A DNA stretch of 64,000 nt, taken from contig CAUACA010000001.1 in NCBI GenBank assembly GCA_958427355.1, forward strand, positions 1-64,000, read 5' to 3'. The position numbers and the translations under genes were made by a program. The stretch is from an uncultured Collinsella sp. (GTDB lineage Bacteria > Actinomycetota > Coriobacteriia > Coriobacteriales > Coriobacteriaceae). Position 1 is the first letter of the stretch. The number at the start of each line of letters is the position of its first letter. The notes under the pieces were generated by a model. It was given only the letters and a program-made list of their open reading frames with translations, was not told where the DNA came from and searched no databases. Positions 56,871 through 64,000 of the stretch are shown here, one piece after another.

Positions 56871-58736
56871 ATGACAAATGACTATCGCCGCGGCTCCGAC
56901 GGGGGTCGCGGTTCTGGACGTCCCTCATCGCGGGGACGTTCTGGTTATCAAGGAACGGGTCGGCCATCTTACAACGCGAGGCCGTCCTATGGCAACGACC
57001 CCGCGTCGCGTCTCCGTGGCTCGAGTGGTCCTCAGATGCATAACACCAGACCGCGCAAGAGCTCGTCGACCGAATGGCTCACGGGCACGCCGCTGCCCCG
57101 TCGCAAAGCCGTCATGGGCTTCATCGGGTTTGGCTTGGGTTTGGGCGTCCTTCGCCTTGCCGACTATCAAATTGTGGAAGCCGATAAGCTACGCGACCGT
57201 GCCGATGCACGTCGCTTGCTTGCGCAGACGCTGTATGCCAAGCGCGGTACCATCTACGACCGTAACGGCAACGTGCTGACGTCGTCGGTCGAATGCCGCA
57301 ACATCGCCGTGAATCCTCAGCTTATCGAGGACGTTGACAAGACGGTATCGGCGCTGGTCAAAGCTACGGGAATCGATAAAAAGACCTGTCGCGAGCTCGT
57401 TGAGTCGGATGGCACCTGGGTGTATATCAAACGCCAGGTGGACGAGGACGATGCCGCGGCGCTGGAGAAGAAGAACCTGCCAGGCGTGCTCTTTGAGCAG
57501 GCCATGAAGCGCGTGTACCCCTACGGCAACCTGGCATCGCAGGTGCTTGGCGTGGTAAACGTGGACAACGACGGTCTGACGGGCCTCGAAAAACAGTACA
57601 ACAAGCTTTTGACCGGAACCAACGGTTCGCTGGTGCGCGAGCGGGCGAGGGACGGTAGTTATATCGCGGGCGGCGCCTATAAAAAGGTGGCGGCGGTGGA
57701 CGGCGTGGATATCGTGACGACACTCGATGTCAATATCCAGCGCGCCGCCGAGGACGCCCTGGCCGAGGCGGTCGAAAAGACCAAGGCCAAGAACGGCTCG
57801 GCCCTGGTCACCGATCCCACGACGGGCGAGATTCTAGCGGCATGCTCGTATCCGACATATGACCAGGCCGATCTGGAAAACGCCAAGACCGAGGACATGA
57901 ACTTGCGCCTGGTTACCGATGCCTATGAGCCCGGCTCGGTCTTTAAGACGCTCGTGGCCGGTGCCGGCTTCGACTTGGGTGCCGTGCGTTCGAGCACGTC
58001 GTTTGAGGTGCCGGCGAGCATTAAGGTTGGCGACGACACCGTTACCGACGCCGACAAGCGCGACTACACCATGACCATGGATGTGCGCGAGATGATGCGC
58101 CGTTCGTCCAACGTGGGCTTTGTTCTGGTGGGGCGCAAGATCGGTGCCGACGACTTTGCCGCCTATGTGGACAAGTGGGGCATCGGTCACAGCTCGGGTG
58201 TCGATTTTCCGGGAGAGAGCCTGGGTATCGTCAAGGAGCGTGACCAGTATGACGGCGCCACGCTGGGCTCGATGAGCTTTGGACAGGCACTGTCCGTCTC
58301 GCCGATTGAGATCGCACGTGCCGTGGGCGGCATCGCCAACGGCGGCGTGATGATGACACCGCACTTCTATAAGTCCAGCAAAGGCGACGAGAAGGACTGG
58401 GGCGAAGGCGAGCGCGCGATTTCGGAGGACGCCGCATCCCAGGTGACATCGTGCATGCAGACGGTCGTGTCCGAGGGAACGGGCGTTGGCGGCGCGGTTG
58501 ACGGCTATGACGTGGCGGGTAAGACCGGTACGGCCGAACGTGCCGACGAGAACGGCGGCTACCTCAAGGAGAACTACATGTCGTCCTTTATGGGCTTTGC
58601 ACCGGCACAATCGCCCAAGGTGCTGTGCTATATCACGCTCGACGGAACGCCGAGCGGCTCAGATGCCGCTGCGGTGCCGTTCCAGTCCATTATGGCCAAC
58701 GCGCTCGACGTGCTGGGTATCCCGCACACGAAGTAG
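56871..58736 (+). CDS. ftsI: Penicillin-binding protein, septal transpeptidase FtsI
   Basis: The 621-aa class B PBP cross-links septal peptidoglycan. A basic Gly/Ser/Arg-rich cytoplasmic tail of about 75 residues precedes one membrane helix (about 81-98; KAVMGFIGFGLGLGVLRLA). The dimerisation domain follows (RGTIYDRNGNVLTSSV). The transpeptidase domain has the catalytic Ser in PGSVFKTL (near 354), the SSN triad element (near 412) and KTGTAE (near 549). No PASTA domain is present. It is 18 bases after ftsL. Confidence 0.94.
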   Translation: MTNDYRRGSDGGRGSGRPSSRGRSGYQGTGRPSYNARPSYGNDPASRLRGSSGPQMHNTRPRKSSSTEWLTGTPLPRRKAVMGFIGFGLGLGVLRLADYQIVEADKLRDRADARRLLAQTLYAKRGTIYDRNGNVLTSSVECRNIAVNPQLIEDVDKTVSALVKATGIDKKTCRELVESDGTWVYIKRQVDEDDAAALEKKNLPGVLFEQAMKRVYPYGNLASQVLGVVNVDNDGLTGLEKQYNKLLTGTNGSLVRERARDGSYIAGGAYKKVAAVDGVDIVTTLDVNIQRAAEDALAEAVEKTKAKNGSALVTDPTTGEILAACSYPTYDQADLENAKTEDMNLRLVTDAYEPGSVFKTLVAGAGFDLGAVRSSTSFEVPASIKVGDDTVTDADKRDYTMTMDVREMMRRSSNVGFVLVGRKIGADDFAAYVDKWGIGHSSGVDFPGESLGIVKERDQYDGATLGSMSFGQALSVSPIEIARAVGGIANGGVMMTPHFYKSSKGDEKDWGEGERAISEDAASQVTSCMQTVVSEGTGVGGAVDGYDVAGKTGTAERADENGGYLKENYMSSFMGFAPAQSPKVLCYITLDGTPSGSDAAAVPFQSIMANALDVLGIPHTK

Positions 58737-58862
58737 GGGGTTACAATCTTTGGGGCGTGGTTTGTTGTCCCATATGAGGGTGTTCACATGCCCTGCACCA
58801 CGCATGTGCGGCGCTGGGATACAATACGCCGATAGCATTATTAGGTTTACAGGGGAGCTGCA
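58737..58862 (+). promoter_or_regulatory. Gap between ftsI and murF with a hairpin and possible promoter
   Basis: GCGTGGT pairs with ACCACGC around an inner GAGGGT/GCCCTG hairpin. TACAAT (about 58820) may be a -10 for murF. murE, usually here, is absent. Confidence 0.4.
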
Positions 58863-60287
58863 ATGATAGAGATCGCCGTCAACAACCTCGCGGCCGCAAC
58901 AGGGGCCCGAACCGTGACGGGAGAAGCCGATCGGGTATGCCGCGGGTGCGTTATCGACTCGCGCCAGGTCGAGGAAGGGACGATTTTCGTCGCCTTTCCC
59001 GGTGAAAACGTCGACGGCAATGATTTTGCTTCCCGTGCCGTCCAGTCGGGTGCCGGCGCCGTCGTGATGACGCGTGAGCCCGAGGCCGAGCTGGTCTCGC
59101 TGGCGCAGGACAAGGGGTGCGCCATCCTGCTGACCGATGATCCCGAGGAGTTTCTGCTGCGTTTGGCGCACACGTATCGCCTGGAGCTTGGCTGCCTGGT
59201 CGTTGGCATTACCGGTTCCATCGGCAAGACGACGACCAAGGACGTGCTCGCCGCCGTGCTCGCCAAGCGCTATCGTGTCTGGGCCACCAAGGGCAATTTC
59301 AATAACCTGATCGGCATGCCGCTCACGGTGCTTTCCGCTCCGGCCGATACCGAGGTCCTGGTGCTCGAGATGGGCATGAACCATTTCCACGAGATTGAGC
59401 GCCTGTCCAAGTCCGCCAATCCCAACCTTGCCATCGTGAGCAAGATTGGTACCTCTCACATCGGCATTTTGGGCAGCCGCGAGAACATCGCCCGCGCTAA
59501 GGCCGAGATTGTCCAGGGTATGTGCGCCGCCGGCGACTTCTTGCCGCTGCTGGTTTTGGGCGGTGAGGACGACTTTACGCCGTTCATTCGCGATACGTTC
59601 GCCCAGCCTGCTGGTATCGACGTTATGCTGGCCGGCGTCTCGGACGACGATGAGGTCCGTGCCCGCGACATTCGTGTTGATGACGAGGGACGTCCGGTCT
59701 TTACGCTCGATTTTGGCCAGGGTGAGACGATCGATACCATGCTTGCCATCCCCGGCGTGCAGTCCGTTCCTAATGCCGTTAAGGCCGCCGCGGTTTCCTA
59801 TCGCCTGGGCGTGACGCCCGAGCAGATCGATGCTGCTTTTAGGGGCCTCACGATCACCGGTCACCGCCAGGAGATCAAGCGCGCCAAGAGCGGTGCCCGC
59901 GTCATCGACGATTCCTATAACGCCAGTGCCGAATCCATGGCTGCTGGCCTCGATCTACTGTGCTCGCTTTCGTGCACGGGGTCTCGCATGGCGATCCTGG
60001 GCGAGATGGGCGAGATGGGCGATGAGGCTCCTCGCATGCATGAGCTCGTGGGCGCCTATGTCGCCGCCAAGAAGCTCGACATGCTGGCGTGCGTGGGTGG
60101 TGAGCTGGCCCAGCTTATGGCCGATGCCGCGCGCATGATGGGCATGGACGAGGACCGCATCCAGGTGTTCTCCGATTATCAGCAGGTGCTCGACCGCATG
60201 GGCGGCGCGCTTGAAAAACATGATGTTGTACTGGTCAAGGGTTCCCGCTTTGTTGAGCTCGACCGCTTTGTGGAAGGTGTGTGCTAG
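58863..60287 (+). CDS. murF: UDP-MurNAc-tripeptide--D-alanyl-D-alanine ligase
   Basis: The 474-aa Mur ligase adds D-Ala-D-Ala to the UDP-MurNAc tripeptide. The N-terminal domain has CVIDSRQVEEGTIFVAFPGENVDG. The ATP loop GITGSIGKTTTKD is near residue 120, with MGMNHFHEIERLSK and the C-terminal DDSYNASAESM typical for MurF. The ATG follows GGGGAGCTGCA. mraY starts 3 bases after the stop, so they are coupled. Confidence 0.96.
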   Translation: MIEIAVNNLAAATGARTVTGEADRVCRGCVIDSRQVEEGTIFVAFPGENVDGNDFASRAVQSGAGAVVMTREPEAELVSLAQDKGCAILLTDDPEEFLLRLAHTYRLELGCLVVGITGSIGKTTTKDVLAAVLAKRYRVWATKGNFNNLIGMPLTVLSAPADTEVLVLEMGMNHFHEIERLSKSANPNLAIVSKIGTSHIGILGSRENIARAKAEIVQGMCAAGDFLPLLVLGGEDDFTPFIRDTFAQPAGIDVMLAGVSDDDEVRARDIRVDDEGRPVFTLDFGQGETIDTMLAIPGVQSVPNAVKAAAVSYRLGVTPEQIDAAFRGLTITGHRQEIKRAKSGARVIDDSYNASAESMAAGLDLLCSLSCTGSRMAILGEMGEMGDEAPRMHELVGAYVAAKKLDMLACVGGELAQLMADAARMMGMDEDRIQVFSDYQQVLDRMGGALEKHDVVLVKGSRFVELDRFVEGVC

Positions 60288-60290
60288 CCC

Positions 60291-61310
60291 ATGTTCGGCA
60301 ATCCCTCGTATCCAACGTATCAGGCTTTTTTGGGGCTTGGCATCGCCGCTGCCATTGCGCTGCTGCTCATGCCGTGGTGGATCAAGCTGCTCAAGGTCGA
60401 GGGTATCGGCCAGCAGGTTCGTGCCGACGGCCCCAAGCGTCATTTGGTTAAGCAGGGAACGCCCACCATGGGTGGCGTTGTCATTCTCGTCGCGATTTCG
60501 CTGACCTGCCTGCTGATGGGCAAGCTCACCACCGAGCTCGTGCTCGTGCTGCTCGCCACGCTGGCGACCGGCGTGCTGGGCCTGATCGACGACCTGACCT
60601 CCGTTACGCATGGGCGCTCGCTCGGTCTGACGCCTCATGCCAAGATGATCGGTCTAACCATTATCTGTGTCACCTTTACGGTACTTGCCGTCAACTGGTG
60701 CGGCGTCGCCCCCGAGATTCGTTTTCCCGGCGGCCTGACGATTGACCTCGGTGTTCTTTCGACCACTATCTGCGGCCTTTCGTTCCCGTGGCTTTACATT
60801 GTCTTTTGCTGGCTGATGATCGCCGGTCTTTCTAATGCCGTGAACCTGACTGATGGCCTTGACGGTCTTGCTGGCGGCACCTCCATGATTGCCATGCTCG
60901 CCATGGCTGCCATGGCGTTTTTGCACGGAGACGTGAACCTGTCCATCTTCTGCACCGCGTGTGCCGGTGCCTGCTTGGGCTTTCTGTGGTTCAACTGCTA
61001 TCCGGCGAGCATCTTTATGGGCGATACCGGCTCGCTTGCCCTGGGTGCCGCGTTTGCCTGCACGTCCATCATGACCAACACCGAGGTCGTCTCCCTCATC
61101 ATCGGTGGCCTGTTTATCGTTGAGACCCTGTCGGTCATGATTCAGGTTGTCTACTTCCACTTTACGCACAAGCGCGTCTTCCTTATGGCGCCCATCCATC
61201 ATCATTTCGAAAAGAAGGGCTGGGCCGAGACCAAGGTCGTCATCCGTTTTTGGATTATCGCTGCTGCCTTTGGTGCCGTTGGCCTTGCTCTGTTCTTCCA
61301 GTTGGGATAG
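60291..61310 (+). CDS. mraY: Phospho-N-acetylmuramoyl-pentapeptide-transferase
   Basis: The 339-aa membrane enzyme transfers phospho-MurNAc-pentapeptide to undecaprenyl phosphate, making lipid I. About ten membrane helices are present. Catalytic segments are VKQGTPTMGGVV, GLIDDLTSV (the Asp pair), NLTDGLDGLAGG, FMGDTGSLALG and the cytoplasmic MAPIHHHFEKKGW. It lies between murF and murD with minimal spacing. Confidence 0.97.
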   Translation: MFGNPSYPTYQAFLGLGIAAAIALLLMPWWIKLLKVEGIGQQVRADGPKRHLVKQGTPTMGGVVILVAISLTCLLMGKLTTELVLVLLATLATGVLGLIDDLTSVTHGRSLGLTPHAKMIGLTIICVTFTVLAVNWCGVAPEIRFPGGLTIDLGVLSTTICGLSFPWLYIVFCWLMIAGLSNAVNLTDGLDGLAGGTSMIAMLAMAAMAFLHGDVNLSIFCTACAGACLGFLWFNCYPASIFMGDTGSLALGAAFACTSIMTNTEVVSLIIGGLFIVETLSVMIQVVYFHFTHKRVFLMAPIHHHFEKKGWAETKVVIRFWIIAAAFGAVGLALFFQLG

Positions 61311-61319
61311 TGGTCTTTC

Positions 61320-62726
61320 ATGTCTCTTGCTGATGTCTTTAGCCTGCTCGTTTTGGGTCAGGGCAAATCCGGTCTCGATGTCGCCCGCTGGGCGCTGGCA
61401 CATCCCGAGCGCGTAAGTGCCGTTACCGTGTATGGCGGTGGCACCTCTGAGCCCAATGACGCCACGCGTGCGCTCGAGGCTGCTGGTGCGTCGTTTGTCT
61501 ATGGGACCGAACAGGTCGGGGGCGCCTATGACGTATGCGTGACGTGCCCGGGCATCTCGGAGTTCTCGGGCTTCTTTAAGGCCGGGCGCGAGCATGCCGC
61601 CCAGATTATGGGTGAGCCCGAGTTTGCCTATCGCCTGTCGCCCGATAACTGGATTGCCATTACGGGTACCAACGGCAAGACGACCACCACGTCGCTGACT
61701 GATTATCTGCTCAAGGCTGCCGGTGAGGCCAGCGTAGCTGTCGGCAACATCGGCGAGCCGCCGGTCAACGAGATTGACGGCCGAGCTCATAACGAGTGGT
61801 TTGTGGCCGAGCTCTCGAGCTACCAGATTGCTACGACCGCCGAGCTTCATCCTCGCGTGGCGGTGCTGCTCAACATCACTCCCGACCACTTGGGCTGGCA
61901 TAAGAGCCATAAGAACTATGCGCTTGCCAAGATCAAACTGTTTGACAATATGGTCGATGACGATCTGGCGGTTGTCGACGTCGAAGACGCCGGCATTCAC
62001 GAGTTCGATGAGTACATCTACACGCCGGGTCGTCGCATCTGCAAGGTCGCTTTTGACGAGCCCGAGGGCGAGGATGCCGCCTTTGTGCGCGATTGCAAGA
62101 TGATCGTGCGCCTGAAGGGCGTCGAGACCCCGCTCATCGCTACATCCGAGCTCAAGATCTCGGGCCATCACAATGTTATCAATGCCCTGTGCGCTGCCAC
62201 GGCTGCCCTGGCAGTCGGTGCCGATGTCGATGGTGTCTGCCGCGGTCTGGCCTCGTTCCAGCCGCTCGAGCACCGCGTGGAGCCGTGTGGCGAGATTGAC
62301 GGCGTGCGCTACGTCAACGATTCCAAGGCGACCAACACCGATGCGGTCGAGAAGGCACTGACGGCATTTCCCGATGATGACGTGATCTTGCTGCTCGGCG
62401 GCCACGATAAGGGCACGCCGCTCACGGACTTCGCGCGCGTTGTTATGGATAACGTACGCTCGGTCGTCTGCTTTGGCGATGCGCGCGAGCGTTTCACCGC
62501 CGCTATGGACGAGGCCGATGTCGACGGCGATGTGGATATCGCCCAGGCGGATGACCTGCGCGATGCCGTGGACGTCGCCCGTTCGCTGTCGAGCCGTGGC
62601 GACGTGATCTTACTTTCTCCTGCCTGCTCTTCGTTCGATGAGTTCTCGGGCTATGAGGAGCGCGGCCGCGTGTTTAAGGACTATGTGGCCCAGCTTGCCG
62701 CTGCGGCGAAATCGCAAATGGAATAG
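61320..62726 (+). CDS. murD: UDP-MurNAc-L-Ala--D-glutamate ligase
   Basis: The 468-aa Mur ligase adds D-Glu to UDP-MurNAc-L-Ala. Motifs: LGQGKSGLDVARW, CVTCPGISEFSGFF, the ATP loop AITGTNGKTTTTSL near 113, LSSYQIATTAELHPRVAVLLNITPDHLGWH, and NDSKATNTDAVEKAL in the C-terminal domain. It begins 9 bases after mraY. ftsW follows after 9 bases. Confidence 0.96.
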   Translation: MSLADVFSLLVLGQGKSGLDVARWALAHPERVSAVTVYGGGTSEPNDATRALEAAGASFVYGTEQVGGAYDVCVTCPGISEFSGFFKAGREHAAQIMGEPEFAYRLSPDNWIAITGTNGKTTTTSLTDYLLKAAGEASVAVGNIGEPPVNEIDGRAHNEWFVAELSSYQIATTAELHPRVAVLLNITPDHLGWHKSHKNYALAKIKLFDNMVDDDLAVVDVEDAGIHEFDEYIYTPGRRICKVAFDEPEGEDAAFVRDCKMIVRLKGVETPLIATSELKISGHHNVINALCAATAALAVGADVDGVCRGLASFQPLEHRVEPCGEIDGVRYVNDSKATNTDAVEKALTAFPDDDVILLLGGHDKGTPLTDFARVVMDNVRSVVCFGDARERFTAAMDEADVDGDVDIAQADDLRDAVDVARSLSSRGDVILLSPACSSFDEFSGYEERGRVFKDYVAQLAAAAKSQME

Positions 62727-62735
62727 GGGTTGCCG

Positions 62736-64000
62736 GTGAGAGAGGAGAGCCCCCGACAAGGTATGAGGAGGCCCGACTCGGACCGTGCTTCCTCGCGGCG
62801 CAGCACACCGCGTTCCGGTCGCGGCGGGCAGTCGTTTAGCGAACGCTATATTGCCGGCGTTCCCGCCCGTATCATGCGCCCCCGTTTGATATTCATGGCC
62901 TGCTTGTTTACCTTGGTATGTTTTGGCCTGCTGATGGTGTACTCGGCGTCTTCGGTCGAGGCGCTGCACGAGAATGGCTCGGCGACGTTTTTTCTGGGTC
63001 GACAGGCCGCGTTTGCCGTGGTCGGTGTTCTGGCGCTGATTGCCATCGTGCGCGTTTTGCCGGACAGCTGGTTTGGGGAGGATGTGCTCAGGATCTTCCT
63101 CATAGGCATGATAGGGCTACTGTTTCTGGTGTTCTTGGTGGGCAGCGGCAGCCGTGGCGCCACGCGATGGCTTAACATCGCCGGTATTCAGTTCCAGCCT
63201 TCCGAGTTTTTAAAGCCATTTGCCATTGCGTATTCGGCCATCATGCTTGATCGCTTCTTTTCGCCCGGTGGCAACATCAACGAATTCCTTCGCAAGATGG
63301 GCATCTACCTGGGCATTTCGCTCTTTCTGATCTTTATCCAGCCCGATTTCGGTACTGTCCTGATCATCCTGTTGACCCTCATGTGCATGGCGTTGTTTGC
63401 GGGTCTCGACCCCAGATTTATCATCGGCGTGCTAATCTTCGGCATTCTCGTGATCGTGATTGCGCTTGTCGCAGAGCCGTACCGTATGGTGCGTATTCAG
63501 GTTGCCTTGAACCCTTGGGCCGACGAGTATGGTGACGGCTATCAGGCCACGCTCGCCATCATGGCCTTTGCCTCGGGCGGTCTGTTTGGCCGTGGCATCG
63601 GCAACTCAACCATGAAGTACTCGTATCTGCCCGAAGCGCACAACGACTACATCTTGGCCATCATTGGCGAGGAAGTCGGTTTTGTCGGAACCGTGCTGTT
63701 CTTCTTGGTGTTTGCGATGCTGATCTACTCGGCGTTTCGCATTGCCGAGCAGGCGACCGATCGTCGGGGCGCGCTCATGGCGTCTGGCTCCGCGGTCATT
63801 CTCGCGGTGCAGTTTTTGATTAACGCGCTGGGCATCCTCAACGTGTTTCCCATGACGGGCAAACCGTTGCCGTTTATTAGCTACGGCGGTTCGTCGATTA
63901 TTGTGTCGCTTATGCTTGCCGGGTTGATCCTGCGCGTTTCGTACGAGAGCGCCCGCCGCGATGAGTACGACCGTCGCCGCGAGAGCTTTGCCGTTATGGA
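62736..64000 (+). CDS. ftsW: FtsW, septal peptidoglycan polymerase (partial, cut by the window end)
   Basis: A SEDS-family membrane polymerase that builds septal peptidoglycan with FtsI. A basic N-terminal tail of about 45 residues precedes the first helix. LMVYSASSVEAL, RGATRWLNIAGIQFQPSEFLK, IQPDFGTVLII, LPEAHNDYILAIIGEE (catalytic Asp region) and GKPLPFISYGGSSI are FtsW signatures. The reading frame is open at the right edge. The start is a GTG at 62736 with GGGG about 8 bases upstream; ATG 62763 is the alternative. Confidence 0.95.
   Translation, partial: MREESPRQGMRRPDSDRASSRRSTPRSGRGGQSFSERYIAGVPARIMRPRLIFMACLFTLVCFGLLMVYSASSVEALHENGSATFFLGRQAAFAVVGVLALIAIVRVLPDSWFGEDVLRIFLIGMIGLLFLVFLVGSGSRGATRWLNIAGIQFQPSEFLKPFAIAYSAIMLDRFFSPGGNINEFLRKMGIYLGISLFLIFIQPDFGTVLIILLTLMCMALFAGLDPRFIIGVLIFGILVIVIALVAEPYRMVRIQVALNPWADEYGDGYQATLAIMAFASGGLFGRGIGNSTMKYSYLPEAHNDYILAIIGEEVGFVGTVLFFLVFAMLIYSAFRIAEQATDRRGALMASGSAVILAVQFLINALGILNVFPMTGKPLPFISYGGSSIIVSLMLAGLILRVSYESARRDEYDRRRESFAVM

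Overview
The window is a high-GC chromosomal segment that looks like Collinsella or a close relative (Coriobacteriia, Actinomycetota). The signs are the fermentation and arginine-deiminase gene set, ECF (energy-coupling factor) transporters, an LPXTG-anchored C69 dipeptidase, a D-aspartate-ligase-like ATP-grasp enzyme beside an aspartate racemase, and the order of the division and cell-wall (dcw) cluster. The genus is inferred from gene content and style; no 16S gene is present. I saw no rRNA, tRNA, CRISPR array, prophage or intact insertion sequence.

Layout. 1-320: two tiny AT-richer ORFs closed by a terminator. 0.4-6.1 kb: nadE, a PLP aminotransferase, L-lactate dehydrogenase and a YejK-type nucleoid protein. 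6.1-6.9 kb: a Phd/RelE-type toxin-antitoxin pair behind a 46-bp near-perfect palindrome. 7.0-12.4 kb: the lysine block on the minus strand (lysine riboswitch, lysA-dapA read as one 769-codon frame, dapB, dapH), with a divergent M20 deacetylase. 12.4-16.0 kb: an accessory patch (higBA, two small membrane or surface proteins, an XRE-like regulator, a frameshifted Ser/Thr kinase). 16.0-20.4 kb: a secreted coiled-coil wall enzyme, a MOSC protein, and the ATP-grasp ligase with racemase. 20.5-24.0 kb: a complete ECF transporter preceded by a Trp-Trp-Trp leader peptide and attenuator. 24.2-31.8 kb: a sortase-anchored dipeptidase, a lipid kinase with a coupled 30-aa membrane peptide, RNase D, a zinc peptidase, xseAB and a HIT protein. 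31.9-35.5 kb: two tandem acetate kinases convergent with pta. 35.7-38.0 kb: glf and a glycosyltransferase. 38.3-44.5 kb: a minus-strand run (S58 peptidase, maf, DJ-1, a TrmA/RlmD-type methyltransferase, ppk1). 45.0-49.0 kb: the arginine deiminase operon. 49.5-54.4 kb: a DUF1846 protein, a winged-helix regulator, pyrG and xerD. 54.9-64.0 kb: mraZ-rsmH-ftsL-ftsI-murF-mraY-murD-ftsW (cut by the window end), without murE.

How the genes work together. DapA, DapB, acetyl-type DapH and LysA, with the nearby aminotransferase and M20 deacetylase as candidates for the two missing steps, would nearly complete the N-acetyl route to lysine under a lysine riboswitch. Ldh, Pta and two AckA proteins serve fermentative carbon flow. 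ArcA, ArgF and the antiporter serve arginine fermentation. The racemase and ATP-grasp ligase probably supply D-Asp to a peptidoglycan cross-bridge.

The most novel material is between genes. Two families of structured elements recur, each copy sitting in sense orientation just 3' of a coding region and showing compensatory base changes between copies. Family 1 has three copies, near 7.0, 23.1 and 49.2 kb. Family 2 has two copies, at 38.0-38.3 kb, each 3' of one of two convergent genes. They look like undescribed or poorly described 3'-UTR RNAs. The dcw promoter is also unusually readable: a -35/-10 pair embedded in phased TGGGG MraZ boxes, with a LexA-like site just upstream.
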